DNA from: Alloyangia mangrovi
Lineage (GTDB): Bacteria > Pseudomonadota > Alphaproteobacteria > Rhodobacterales > Rhodobacteraceae
Assembly (NCBI RefSeq): GCF_002300555.2
Contig: NZ_NTHN02000004.1
Span: forward strand, 105,137-169,136
DNA length: 64,000 nt
Direction of reading: 5' to 3'
In this document: one piece after another, positions 8,937 to 17,670 of the stretch
How positions within the stretch are numbered: the first letter of the stretch is position 1
Layout of the letters: each line of letters starts with the position of its first letter
Notes under the pieces: model-generated
The model's input: only the letters and a program-made list of their open reading frames with translations
What the model was told of the DNA's origin: nothing
Database searches by the model: none
Made by a program: the position numbers and the translations under genes

Positions 8937-9944
8937 ATGGCGGGCAGGAACGAGCAGGCGGTCATCATCAAGAAGATCGAGGAGACCGGCGGTCACGGGC
9001 ATCACGGCGGAGCTTGGAAAGTCGCCTATGCCGACTTCATGACCGCGATGATGGCCTTCTTCCTGCTGCTCTGGATCCTTGCCGCTTCTGACGAGGAGAA
9101 GCTGCGCGGTCTCGCCGACTATTTCACCCCCTCGCTCTCCGAGTCCGGCGGCCGCGGGGATGGCCTGCTCGACGGCATGGTGCTCGGCCAGGATGGCGTG
9201 ATGAGCGGCACCGACGGCCCGCAAAGCCCTGTGCAGCTGCCAAGCTTCGGCCAGGAGAACCCGCTCGCCGTCTTCGACAGCCGTCTGCGCGATCCGGACT
9301 CGCGGGTCGTGGTCGAGTTCGACACGCGTCCCGACGGCACGCAGGACAGCCAGACCATCAACACGGGCGAGAACGGCGTTGCCGACGGCATCGCCGCGGC
9401 GCAGGCCGCCGCCGAGTCCGAGGCCGAGGCGGAACAGCTCGAGCGCGCCGAGCAGGAGTGGCAGGAGACGCAGACCCGGCTCGAGGAGTCGATCACCGAC
9501 CGCGTTACCGAGGATCCCAAGCTCGAGGCGATGATCGACAACCTGCTGTTCGAACGCACCGCCGACGGGCTCGAGATCCAGATCGTCGATAAGAACAGCG
9601 CCTCGATGTTCGCGACCGGCAGTGCCCGGATCGAGGAGCGGACCCGCGATCTGCTCCGCATCGTCGCCGAGGCCGTCGTCGATCTGCCGAACGAGATCTC
9701 GATTTCCGGTCACACGGATTCGGTGCCCTACGCCCGGGCCGGGACCTATTCCAACTGGGAGCTTTCGGCCGACCGCGCCAATGCCACCCGGCGCGTGCTG
9801 GTCGACACCGGGGTCAACCCGGCGAGGATCACGCGGATTTCTGGCCTTGCGGACACCGTTCCGCTGGACCCGGAGCACCCGACAGCCCCCGAAAACCGCC
9901 GCATCAGCGTCACATTGCAATATCCCCAGGACGCGCAGCCCTGA
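8937..9944 (+). CDS. motB: MotB flagellar stator protein
   Basis: This 335-residue protein is the MotB half of the stator. After a short basic cytoplasmic start, one membrane helix follows (about 33-49, DFMTAMMAFFLLLWILAA). The helix carries the proton-accepting Asp33, the equivalent of Asp32 in enteric MotB. A long acidic periplasmic linker (about 60-210) leads to an OmpA-like peptidoglycan-binding domain (about 220-328) with the motifs ISGHTDSVP, NWELSADRA and ENRRISV. It follows the MucR gene closely and is separated from motA, which lies about 2.9 kb away on the other strand. The linker is longer and more acidic than in enteric MotB. Confidence 0.92.
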   Translation: MAGRNEQAVIIKKIEETGGHGHHGGAWKVAYADFMTAMMAFFLLLWILAASDEEKLRGLADYFTPSLSESGGRGDGLLDGMVLGQDGVMSGTDGPQSPVQLPSFGQENPLAVFDSRLRDPDSRVVVEFDTRPDGTQDSQTINTGENGVADGIAAAQAAAESEAEAEQLERAEQEWQETQTRLEESITDRVTEDPKLEAMIDNLLFERTADGLEIQIVDKNSASMFATGSARIEERTRDLLRIVAEAVVDLPNEISISGHTDSVPYARAGTYSNWELSADRANATRRVLVDTGVNPARITRISGLADTVPLDPEHPTAPENRRISVTLQYPQDAQP

Positions 9945-10271
9945 ACGACGTAACGGCGTTCGGGGATCTGACCGGATAATTCACCACATGTAGTGTCCTG
10001 TTTGCAGCACCCTCCTGCATATCCACACCTAATTTAAGTTGTGTAAAGAAAAGTCAGAGGGTGGGGATTGGGGTCTTGTGCTCCTCTCCGGGCTGCTCAA
10101 GTCCTAAAAATCTGAGCAAACACAAGGCTTTCGAAGGACGACTCGCCTCTCTGTATATAGAGTTCAGGAAGTTCAACCCCCCTATATCTAGCAGGCTGAT
10201 TAACATTTGGTGGGTTTGCGGGTATCCGCTCAAAACTTACTGTGGTCCTTGGGGAAAGACTCACTTGGGGC
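9945..10271. other. Intergenic region, AT-richer than surroundings
   Basis: This spacer of about 327 bases lies between motB and the next plus-strand gene. It is clearly richer in A and T than its neighbours (for example taatttaagttgtg and ctgtatatag) and has no convincing coding sequence. MucR proteins favour AT-rich tracts, so it could be a regulator target. I found no clear promoter boxes or terminator hairpin. Confidence 0.45.
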
Positions 10272-11051
10272 ATGGGTAAACAGATGCGTGGCGGGGATGT
10301 ACTTAGGTTGATCTGGCGGGACGGCGTGGCGCTCCCCGACATGGGGTTCGGCTTGCGGTTTCGTGCGGCGCTGACCTCGATCCTGCCGGTCCAGGTGACG
10401 ATCCTGAGGGCCAAGGGAGACTGCGCGCGTCCGCTGGTCATGGCTGACGAGCTGGAGCTTGCGCCTGCCTTGCCGCTGGGCGACGTGCTGGTCGAAGAGC
10501 TGCCGCTCGATCTGCCCTATGGCACGATGGTGGTGATGCTGCCGGAAAACGACGCCTCCTTCTCGCAGCTCCTGGGCGAGACGGTGGGCGAGGCGCTGCT
10601 TCTGGCCCAGAGCCTTGGCGGTGTCCCCATGGAGCATGAGACGGACGCGCTCTACATCATGGCCCATGCCGCCATGCGCCGTGCCGCGGCGCTGGGGCTG
10701 GAGGGGCATGACGTCGATCCGCAGGGTTTCTGCCGCGGCTTGGGCCGGTGCCTGTCGCGTCACTGGCTGGCCGAGCGCCGCCCGCTGCTGCCCGATCCCA
10801 TGCTGTTCATGCGCTCCGACTTCCTCTGGCAGCGGCAGCTTGCGGTCTATCTTGCGGATCTCGATCCCGGCTTCTCGTCGCCCGACCCGCTGCTCGTGCC
10901 CGAAGACCTGCTGAGCGTCGCGGATGCGCCGCTACGGCTGAGCGAATGGGCCGCCCGGACCGAGATCATGCTCCGCGCCGTCATGGGGGCCCCCGAGCGT
11001 GAGGATGTGCCGCTGAAAAGCACCCTGGCCGCACGGTTTAACCTTCAGTAA
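10272..11051 (+). CDS. Unknown flagellar-locus protein
   Basis: This 259-residue soluble protein starts at ATG 10272 (MGKQMRGGDV), with an alternative ATG at 10284. It has no signal peptide or membrane helix. The first 130 residues look alpha/beta (DGVALPDMGFGLRFRAALTS, LPYGTMVVMLPENDAS), the rest mostly helical with many Arg and Leu (AAMRRAAALGLEGHDVD, FLWQRQLAVYL). I do not recognise a family. It sits 76 bases before the sigma-factor gene on the same strand, so a role in flagellar assembly or regulation is likely from context only. The end of the gene overlaps a CtrA-like half-site that may serve the next gene. Confidence 0.6.
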   Translation: MGKQMRGGDVLRLIWRDGVALPDMGFGLRFRAALTSILPVQVTILRAKGDCARPLVMADELELAPALPLGDVLVEELPLDLPYGTMVVMLPENDASFSQLLGETVGEALLLAQSLGGVPMEHETDALYIMAHAAMRRAAALGLEGHDVDPQGFCRGLGRCLSRHWLAERRPLLPDPMLFMRSDFLWQRQLAVYLADLDPGFSSPDPLLVPEDLLSVADAPLRLSEWAARTEIMLRAVMGAPEREDVPLKSTLAARFNLQ

Positions 11052-11052
11052 A
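11038..11052 (+). promoter_or_regulatory. Degenerate CtrA-like site before the sigma gene
   Basis: The sequence TTAACCTTCAGTAAA fits the CtrA consensus TTAA-N7-TTAA at seven of the eight fixed bases. It lies about 75 bases before the sigma-factor start. The match is imperfect, so this is a candidate only. Confidence 0.35.
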
Positions 11053-11078
11053 TCATTATATTCTTCCGAAGGTTGCAG

Positions 11079-11110
11079 AACTGTGCTTACTTATTCTTGC
11101 AGGTAAGAAT
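11079..11110. promoter_or_regulatory. Inverted repeat before the sigma gene
   Basis: ATTCTT-GCAGGT-AAGAAT (11093-11110) is a perfect 6-bp inverted repeat 18-35 bases before the sigma-factor start. With AACTGTGC at 11079 it resembles the element in the fliF/fliL and motA spacers, read on the opposite strand (CAAGAATA-N5-GCACAGTT). It may be an operator. Confidence 0.4.
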
Positions 11111-11127
11111 GAGTTGGGCGTTTCTTC

Positions 11128-11877
11128 ATGATGTCCATGACGTACCAGGCAGCCATGCGCGAGCCGTTTCTTGACGTAGAGCAGGAACGCACCGCCATCT
11201 GCAACTGGCAGGACAGCGGGGACCGCAAGGCCCTTGAGTTGCTGCTGCGCTCGCACGCGCGGCAGGCGTGGTCCCAGGCCGCGCGGTTCACCGACAACCC
11301 GGTGCACCTCGAAGATCTGGCGGCCGAGGGTATCCTTGGGCTGATCAAGGCCGCCGATTGCTTCGATCGCCAGCAGGAGGTGCGCTTCTCGACCTATGCG
11401 GCCTGGTGGGTGATGAACGGAATTTCCAGCGCGCTGGCGCGGATCAAGGCGGTGATCGATATCCCTGCGCGCACCTATCTCGATGCCCAGACGGGCAAGC
11501 TCTCGGACGAGGAACGCGCCCGTATCCGCATGGCCACCCATGGGGTCATCGCGCTCGACGGCGGTGACGACGACGAGGAGGGGCGCCCGCGGGACATTCT
11601 CGTCTCCGGCGAGCCGGGGCCGGAAGAGCTGGTCACGCAGGAGAGCGAGCGCGCCATGCTGACCCGTCTGCTGGCGGAGGCGCTGGAACCGATGACCCCG
11701 GAAGAAGCCGCGGTGATCCGGCGCAGGCGCCTGCAGGCTGATCCCGAGCCCTTCGGCAGCATCGCCCGGGACCTCGGGGTGTCGCAGGACCGCCTGCGAC
11801 AGGTGGAAAAGCGCGCCATGCTTCGCCTGCGGCGCAATCTCATAGACAAGGGCTTCTCGCGAGCAGTGCTGACATGA
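11128..11877 (+). CDS. Sigma-70 family (RpoH-like) RNA polymerase sigma factor
   Basis: This 249-residue sigma factor has region 2 at about 40-120 (EDLAAEGILGLIKAADCFD, then RFSTYAAWWVMNGISSALAR). Region 4 is at about 185-245, with a helix-turn-helix GSIARDLGVSQDRLRQVEKRA. The FSTYAAWW pattern resembles RpoH (sigma-32) proteins more than FliA. It is shorter than RpoH (about 300 residues), and region 3 is reduced to an acidic spacer. Its stop overlaps the fliK start as ATGA, so sigma factor and hook-length protein are co-translated. It is probably a flagellar-dedicated sigma replacing FliA, which is absent. Its promoter specificity cannot be read from the sequence. Confidence 0.82.
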   Translation: MMSMTYQAAMREPFLDVEQERTAICNWQDSGDRKALELLLRSHARQAWSQAARFTDNPVHLEDLAAEGILGLIKAADCFDRQQEVRFSTYAAWWVMNGISSALARIKAVIDIPARTYLDAQTGKLSDEERARIRMATHGVIALDGGDDDEEGRPRDILVSGEPGPEELVTQESERAMLTRLLAEALEPMTPEEAAVIRRRRLQADPEPFGSIARDLGVSQDRLRQVEKRAMLRLRRNLIDKGFSRAVLT

Positions 11878-13173
11878 TCAATATTCTCACCGCGTTTGGC
11901 GGCGCGGGGGCCACGAATGGCGCCACAGCGGAAAAGCCGGCGGAAGGGGAGACATCCTTCGCCGGCCTTCTCGCTCTTCTGGGGGGGGGGCAATGAGCCC
12001 CCTGACGAAGGCGCGGGCGCAGCACCCGGCGAGCTCGGCGAAATGCTCGCCGACGCCGAGGCGGCGCTGGCCGATCCCGACCTGTCCGAGGAGGAGATCG
12101 CCGCCATCGTCGGCCCGCTGATTTCGCAGCTCGGCGCCGCGCTTGCCGCCGATCCAGCGCTGCTGGAGCGGGCCGAGGCGCTGATTGCCGATCTCTCCGT
12201 CAGCCTCGGAGCCGAGGGGGCGGCGGGCGAAATATCCTGGCGCGACCTTTCCGAAGGACTGGCCGAGCTGCAGGCGCTGCTGGGCGGAGCCGACGAGATC
12301 GAGGGCGAGGGTGCCGCGCTGGCGGAGCTGCTCGGACAGGCGATCGACCTCGCCGAAGAGATCGTGCAGCCCTTCGTTCCGGTTGTCTCCGGGATGGGGC
12401 AACTTCTGTCGTTTCCCCTACGCGGCGAGGCCGCGGGGGAAGACGTGGAAGGAGCGGGGCAGACCGAGGCGGCCATGGACCTCGCGGCGGACCTACAGGA
12501 GATCGCTGAAGAGGGGCCGGAGGCGGCGCGCGCTCTCGTTGCGCAAACCGATGGCAAGGCCCCTGACGGGCAGCGCGCCGCGGCGCTCTCGCTGGCGGCA
12601 GACACGCCGGCCGCCCAGGCCGGGACCCTGCCGACTGAGGGCTCCGTCTCCCAATTGCAGGCCATGCCGCTCGCGCCGGTCTCTGCGACGCCGGTTGCCG
12701 CCAGTGGCTTTGCCGCCGCGCAGATAGCAGCCGGATCGCCGCAGCTGGCGGTGCAGGGGCAGGACGTTCTCGGCCAGATCCGCGCCAGCGCCGGCGCCGA
12801 GGGCGAGATCAACGTCGAGCTCAAGCCCGAGGGGCTGGGCAAGGTCGAGATCTCGCTGACCCCGGACGAGGCGGGCAAGCTGCAGGTCGTCGTACGCGCC
12901 GATCAGGCGGCGGTGCTGGCCTCACTGCGCTCCGACCGAGACGGGCTTCTGGCGCTGCTGCGCGACGCCGGGCACGCGGTCGACGATGGGTCGCTCAGCT
13001 TCTCCGACATGGGGGCGCAGAACGGCTCGCAGAACGGTGGGCAGGACCAGGATGGCGGTCGCACGGGCGGCTACATGACTTACGGCACCGCCAGCGCCGA
13101 GGCATCCAGCCTCGACGGCGCGGCATCGCACTCACGCCTGCTGCCCGAGGGCAGCGTGGACATCAGCATTTGA
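11874..13173 (+). CDS. fliK: FliK flagellar hook-length control protein, frameshifted as sequenced
   Basis: FliK measures hook length and switches the export gate from hook to filament substrates. Starting at ATG 11874 (overlapping the sigma-gene stop), the frame breaks at the G10 run 11981-11990 and hits TGA just after it. Nine Gs give one 432-residue protein. Most of it is Ala/Glu-rich and low in predicted structure, as usual for FliK. The C-terminal hook domain is recognisable at about residues 300-390: INVELKPEGLGKVEISL, then KLQVVVRADQAAVLASLRSD. The last 30 residues are Gly/Gln/Asn-rich. flgD follows after 15 bases, the normal hook-gene neighbour. Confidence 0.85.
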
Positions 13174-13188
13174 CGGGGACCCATTACC

Positions 13189-13863
13189 ATGGCCATTGAT
13201 CCGTTCGGCACGACCAGCACCAGCACCACCACAAGCTCGGCGAGCAACTCGATGAGCCAGCTCTCGGAGGACTACGAGAGCTTCATCACGCTGCTCACGG
13301 CGCAGATCCAGAACCAGAACCCGCTGGAGCCGATGGACAGCACCACCTTCATCTCGCAGCTCGCGCAGCTGAGCCAGGTGGAGCAGTCGGTTGCGACCAA
13401 CTCCAACCTCGAGGGCATCTCCGACCAGCTCGCCTCGATGGGAGCGATCACCGGACTGTCGCTGATCGGGCGGTCGGTGGTGACCGCGACGGATGCGGTG
13501 GCCTTGGCCGAAGACGGCGGCTCCGCCGAGATGTCCTATGTGCTGGCCGCCGAAGCCGCGACGGCGACGTTGACGGTGACCTCCGAGGACGGAACCGTGC
13601 TGCGCAGCTACACCGGGCTCGACACCAGCGCCGGGTCGCGCCACACGGTGGTCTGGGATGGGCTCGACTACGAGGGGCTGCCGCTGCCGGCCGGCAACTA
13701 CAAGATGACGCTCGAGGCGGTGGATGCGGAGGGCAATGCGATCGCCTCGCAGACCTATGCGCCGCTCAAGGTCGACAGCATGACCTACGAAAACGGCCTC
13801 GCCACGCTCCATCTGGAGAACGGCGAAACCGTGCTTGCAGGCCTCATCGAGGAAATTATCTGA
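13189..13863 (+). CDS. flgD: FlgD flagellar hook-capping protein
   Basis: This 224-residue FlgD is the scaffold that caps the growing hook and lets FlgE subunits polymerise. The conserved N-terminal export and capping part reads FITLLTAQIQNQNPLEPMDS, followed by FISQLAQLSQVEQS (about 30-75). The middle and C terminus (about 85-215) form the FlgD Ig/Tudor-like beta domains, with GSRHTVVWDGLDYEGLPLP and YKMTLEAVDAEGN. It follows fliK by 15 bases and is probably in the sigma-fliK-flgD operon. It ends 5 bases from a convergent gene. Confidence 0.93.
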   Translation: MAIDPFGTTSTSTTTSSASNSMSQLSEDYESFITLLTAQIQNQNPLEPMDSTTFISQLAQLSQVEQSVATNSNLEGISDQLASMGAITGLSLIGRSVVTATDAVALAEDGGSAEMSYVLAAEAATATLTVTSEDGTVLRSYTGLDTSAGSRHTVVWDGLDYEGLPLPAGNYKMTLEAVDAEGNAIASQTYAPLKVDSMTYENGLATLHLENGETVLAGLIEEII

Positions 13864-13868
13864 GCAGC

Positions 13869-14513
13869 TCAGCTGCGCGGCACGTCGGCCTTCACCAGCG
13901 ACAGGAACAGGACTTCGGAGACATCGTCTCCGAAGTCTTTTTTCAGGTCGGCGGACAGCTCGCGCGACAGCACGCCGGTGTCGATGTTCACACCCTTCAT
14001 GGTGTTGCCATCGGCAGCGCGGTGCATCGAGGTCAGGATGGCGTCGCGCAGGCGCGAGGCGTTCTCGGCGATGTTGAAGTTGACCGCCGTGGGCACGTCG
14101 CGCATTGCGACGCCGACTTCCGAGACCACGTAGGTGATGCTGGCGGCGCGGTAGACCGGTACCGAGATCTTGCCGAGCGACACGATGCTGGAATCGTCCA
14201 GCCGGTCTTCGGTCAGGACCCCGGAGGTGTCGGCGGGCTTGTGAGAGATCTCGGTCTCGTCGCGGACCGCGTTGCGTGCGTGCTCGAGCGGCAGCGGCTG
14301 CGCGATCTCGCTGTCGTCCTCGGGCGTGGCGACGTGCTTCGGCCCGTTCGTCGCCAGATCGTCGAGGATCTGCTTGGCTTCCGCCGGTTCGACGGCTTCC
14401 GCCTTGGTTTCGACCGGCGCGGTTACGGCGGGTCCCATCATGTGGCCGGCACCGTAGCCAATCGCTCCGAAGACGAGTGGCAGGGCGGCCAGGGCGATGT
14501 ATGATTTCTTCAT
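13869..14513 (-). CDS. FliL-like membrane-anchored periplasmic protein
   Basis: This 214-residue protein has one N-terminal membrane anchor (about 4-27), an acidic linker, and a C-terminal periplasmic domain. The domain pattern SLGKISVPVYRAASITYVV, then SRLRDAILTSMHRAAD, resembles the stator-associated FliL fold. That similarity is by eye and weak. A clear fliL exists at 33808, so this would be a second, divergent FliL-like protein. It lies downstream of flgH on the same strand with an 84-base gap that could hold its own promoter. Flagellar motor support is the most likely role. Otherwise it is unknown. Confidence 0.6.
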   Translation of the reverse strand: MKKSYIALAALPLVFGAIGYGAGHMMGPAVTAPVETKAEAVEPAEAKQILDDLATNGPKHVATPEDDSEIAQPLPLEHARNAVRDETEISHKPADTSGVLTEDRLDDSSIVSLGKISVPVYRAASITYVVSEVGVAMRDVPTAVNFNIAENASRLRDAILTSMHRAADGNTMKGVNIDTGVLSRELSADLKKDFGDDVSEVLFLSLVKADVPRS

Positions 14514-14597
14514 AACGAATCCCGCAGTTTCTCTGTCAGGGTCCGTAATGACCTACGATTTGGGCGAGAGTTTCTTCAAATCAGGGCGTGATTTAGC

Positions 14598-15362
14598 TCA
14601 ATAAGGCAAAATCACGTCCATCACGTCTTCGCCGTAGCCGCGCATCTGCTGCCGGCTGACCGATCCGCGACCACCATAGGAAATGCGGGCTTCGGCGATC
14701 TTGTCATAGGGAATGGCGTTGCTGCGGTCGATGTCCTGGGGCCGGATGATGCCGGTGACCCGCAGCTCGCGCAGCTCTTCGTTGACCTTGACCTCCTGCC
14801 GGCCGGCGACGACGAAGTTGCCATTCGGCAGCTCTTGCACCACCAGCGCCGCCATGCGCAGCGAGATGGTCTCTTCGCGGTCGATCGAGCCGGATCCGGA
14901 GGCGCCGGTCTGCGAGGTGATGTCTACGATGTTGTCTCCCGACGGCAGATCCTCGGGGCCGACGCCGGGCAGGATCTTGTCGATCTGGGTGCCATAGCCG
15001 AAGAAGCTGGGGAACCCCAGGGTCGAGCTGCCGGTACGGCTGCGATCGGATTCATTGCTCAGCGAAGCAGTGTCGTCGATCTCGACGAGGATGGTCAGGA
15101 TGTCGCCGATCTGCGTTGCGCGCTGGTCGCCGAAGAAGCCCGACGAGCCGCGCTCCCAAAGCGAGGCGCCCTCGGCGCGATAGGGAACGCGGTCGGGCTT
15201 GGGCGGCGGCATGGGAATGTTCACGCTGCGCGCCTCGGCCAGCGTCTCGGGATCGAGGCCGACGCGGCTCACCTCGGGCTCGCGGTCGAAGGCGGGGGTG
15301 CTGCATCCCGCCAGCAGGGCAAGGGCAGAGGCGGCCATCAGGCCATGACGGAGCGGGGTCAT
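14598..15362 (-). CDS. flgH: FlgH flagellar L-ring lipoprotein
   Basis: This 254-residue protein has a lipoprotein signal with lipobox LLAGC (Cys20), placing it at the outer membrane, where FlgH forms the L-ring bushing around the rod. Family motifs include SLWERGSSGFFGDQRATQIGD, a DILTILVEI strand and the C-terminal NFVVAGRQEVKVNEELREL region with GIIRPQDID. Its start overlaps the flgA stop by 4 bases. It is the fourth gene of the minus-strand operon flgF-flgG-flgA-flgH. Confidence 0.95.
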   Translation of the reverse strand: MTPLRHGLMAASALALLAGCSTPAFDREPEVSRVGLDPETLAEARSVNIPMPPPKPDRVPYRAEGASLWERGSSGFFGDQRATQIGDILTILVEIDDTASLSNESDRSRTGSSTLGFPSFFGYGTQIDKILPGVGPEDLPSGDNIVDITSQTGASGSGSIDREETISLRMAALVVQELPNGNFVVAGRQEVKVNEELRELRVTGIIRPQDIDRSNAIPYDKIAEARISYGGRGSVSRQQMRGYGEDVMDVILPY

Positions 15363-16018
15363 CGGATCACCTCCACGAGCCCTGCCTCGCGCGCGACGGC
15401 GACGAGCGGGGTATTGCTGACGAGATTGACGATGCGGATCTCCTGCCCGCGGTGCGCATCAGTGAGCGCGCGGCCCGGGGCGGTCACCACCAGACGGCCA
15501 TCGTCGTAGAGAATGTTCACCTTGTCACCGCGGCCGACGACCAGCGGCTGCATCACCGACTGTCTCATCACAGGCCGGCCCTGCGCCAGCATCCGGCGCA
15601 CCTGCATACCGGCGAGCTTTTCCTCGTCGATCACGGTGAAGGCGCCGACCCGGCTCAGCGGCATCTCGACGGTCTTGATGTCCTGTACGCCGATCACGTC
15701 GCCGGGCATCAGCCGGCGGGTGGGGACGGGCAGGCTGCGGGTGGCGATGATGAAGCCCTGCAGCCGGTGGGTCACCCCGTCCTCGGTCACCGCATTGGCA
15801 AGGAACTGGCCGCTGTCGCGATCCATCCAGAAGGCCGAGATGGTCTCGGCCTCGTCGATCATCGCGCCCTTGAAGCGCACGCGCAGGTTCGCCTCGGCCG
15901 GCAGCGCCTCGGCCCAGCTCATCCGGGCCTGCTCTTCGATGAGCACGTCCGGCGTCTCGGCGCGCGCGGCAAGCGGCGCCAGCATCAACACGGCGAGGAG
16001 GGCGGCAAGGCGGCGCAT
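15359..16018 (-). CDS. flgA: FlgA P-ring assembly chaperone
   Basis: This 219-residue periplasmic protein has a signal peptide of about 20 residues ending ARAE. FlgA chaperones FlgI into the P-ring. The C-terminal SAF/FlgA domain is visible at about 95-215: RRLMPGDVIGVQDIKTVEMP, then GRPVMRQSVMQPLVVGRGDKV and GQEIRIVNLVSNTPLVA. It sits between flgG and flgH as in many alphaproteobacterial operons. Confidence 0.92.
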   Translation of the reverse strand: MRRLAALLAVLMLAPLAARAETPDVLIEEQARMSWAEALPAEANLRVRFKGAMIDEAETISAFWMDRDSGQFLANAVTEDGVTHRLQGFIIATRSLPVPTRRLMPGDVIGVQDIKTVEMPLSRVGAFTVIDEEKLAGMQVRRMLAQGRPVMRQSVMQPLVVGRGDKVNILYDDGRLVVTAPGRALTDAHRGQEIRIVNLVSNTPLVAVAREAGLVEVIR

Positions 16019-16022
16019 GGGC

Positions 16023-16808
16023 TCAGCGAATCTGGTTCGCGGCGGACATCATCTGGTCGGCGGTCTCGATCGCCTTCGAGTTCATCTCGTAGGCGCGCTG
16101 CGCCTGGATGAGGTCGGTGATCTGCCGGATGATGTCGACGTTCGAGCTCTCGAGGTAACCCTGGCGCAGGATGCCCACGCCCTCGTCGCCGGGGGTGGCC
16201 GGGATCGGATCGCCCGAGGCGACCGTCGCCTGCAGCATGTTGTTGCCCAGCGGGCGCATGCCGGCGTCGTTGACAAAGGTGGTCAGGGTGAGCTGGCCGA
16301 CCTCGACCGGTGTGGTGTCATTGCCGACGTAAGCGCTGACGATGCCGGTTTCGCTGATCGAGATCGAAACCGTGTCGTCGGGCAGCACGATCCCGGGGTC
16401 GACCTCGTAGCCCTGCTCGTTGACGATCTGCCCCTCCGCCGACAGGCGGAACGAGCCGTCGCGGGTGTAGGCCTGGCTGCCGTCGGGCATGTTCACGGTG
16501 AAATAGCCGCGCCCGTCGATCGCCATGTCGAGCTGGTTCTCGGTCTGCGCCAGCCCACCCTGGGTGTTGAGCCGCACGGTGCCCGCAGTGCGCACGCCAA
16601 GACCGATGTCGAGGCCGGTGGGGCGGGTGTTGCCCTCCTCGGCGGTCACCGCGCCCTCGCGGGTGATGTTCTCGTAGATGAGGTCGGTGAAGCTGGCGCG
16701 CGAGGCCTTGAAGCCCGTGGTGTTGGCGTTGGCGATGTTGTTGGAGATGACGTCGACGTTGGTCTGCTGCGCCATCATGCCGGTTGCGGCGATTCCGAGT
16801 GCCTTCAT
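16023..16808 (-). CDS. flgG: FlgG flagellar distal rod protein
   Basis: This 261-residue protein forms the distal rod. It begins MKALGIAATGMMAQQTNVDV, continues with ISNNIANANTTGFKAS, and ends with YEMNSKAIETADQMM, all hallmark rod/hook family ends that form the coiled core. Length is standard (about 260). It follows flgF by 13 bases and precedes flgA by 4 bases. The proximal rod genes flgB and flgC are not in the window. Confidence 0.96.
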   Translation of the reverse strand: MKALGIAATGMMAQQTNVDVISNNIANANTTGFKASRASFTDLIYENITREGAVTAEEGNTRPTGLDIGLGVRTAGTVRLNTQGGLAQTENQLDMAIDGRGYFTVNMPDGSQAYTRDGSFRLSAEGQIVNEQGYEVDPGIVLPDDTVSISISETGIVSAYVGNDTTPVEVGQLTLTTFVNDAGMRPLGNNMLQATVASGDPIPATPGDEGVGILRQGYLESSNVDIIRQITDLIQAQRAYEMNSKAIETADQMMSAANQIR

Positions 16809-16821
16809 GGTCGTCCCCTCC

Positions 16822-17568
16822 TCAGCTGTTCCGGATCCGGCTCAGCATGTCCTTTTTCAGCTCGTCATCCGATTGCACCAGGTTCAGCGACTGCTGATAG
16901 GCCTGCTGGATCTCGATCAGCCGGGTGACTTCGGTCACCGCCTGCACGTTGCTCATCTCGACGGCACCCTGAATGATCTGCGTGCCGCTCTCATCCGGGA
17001 GCAGCGCGCCATTGCCGTCCTGAGGCACGAACATGCCGCCGCCCGAGCGCCCTAGGCTCTGCCGGTCGGGCAGGGTGAAGACGCCGAACTGGCCCAGCAC
17101 CGCGCCCTCGGCATCCGAGATCACCCCGTCGTTGGAGATGCTGACCGTCGAGGCCTGCGCCGGGGGCAGCACCATCGGCGCGCCGCCAGCATCCAGCACC
17201 TGCGCGCCGCTGGCGGTGATCACCCGGCCCTCGGCATCAAGCACGAAGGCACCGTCGCGGCCAAAAGCGGTCTGCCCCTGCGCGGTCTGATAGGCGAACC
17301 AGCCGTTGCCGCTCAGCGCGAGGTCGAGCGCATTGCCGGTGGGCATGATCGCGCCCGAGCTGTTGTCGACGTAGGAGCCTCGGTCGAGCACGTAGTTGGT
17401 CCCATCGCCGGCCAGCGCCGCGTCATCCTTCTGCAGGTAGGTCTCGAACAGCACGCGCTCGGCCTTGAAGCCGGTCGAATTGGCATTGGCGATGTTGTTC
17501 GAGGTCACGTCCATCTGGCGCTCGAGAGCGGTCAGCCGGGAGAGGGCGACGTAAATCGAATTATCCAT
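16822..17568 (-). CDS. flgF: FlgF flagellar proximal rod protein
   Basis: This 248-residue rod protein starts MDNSIYVALSRLTALERQMD followed by SNNIANANSTGFKAER. The C-terminal rod/hook motif is EVTRLIEIQQAYQQSLNLVQ. FlgF normally has about 245-250 residues. It is the first gene of the flgF-flgG-flgA-flgH operon. The 102-base spacer upstream is shared with a divergent gene and contains TTCTTGATGATG-type sequence similar to other flagellar spacers here. Confidence 0.94.
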   Translation of the reverse strand: MDNSIYVALSRLTALERQMDVTSNNIANANSTGFKAERVLFETYLQKDDAALAGDGTNYVLDRGSYVDNSSGAIMPTGNALDLALSGNGWFAYQTAQGQTAFGRDGAFVLDAEGRVITASGAQVLDAGGAPMVLPPAQASTVSISNDGVISDAEGAVLGQFGVFTLPDRQSLGRSGGGMFVPQDGNGALLPDESGTQIIQGAVEMSNVQAVTEVTRLIEIQQAYQQSLNLVQSDDELKKDMLSRIRNS

Positions 17569-17670
17569 GCAAATGGCCTATCAATATTTGCTCGATCATT
17601 CTTTTCTTGATGATGATGCGTGTTTTGCTAAGATAACGCAAGCATAATGATGATGAAGCGGGCGTGATCG

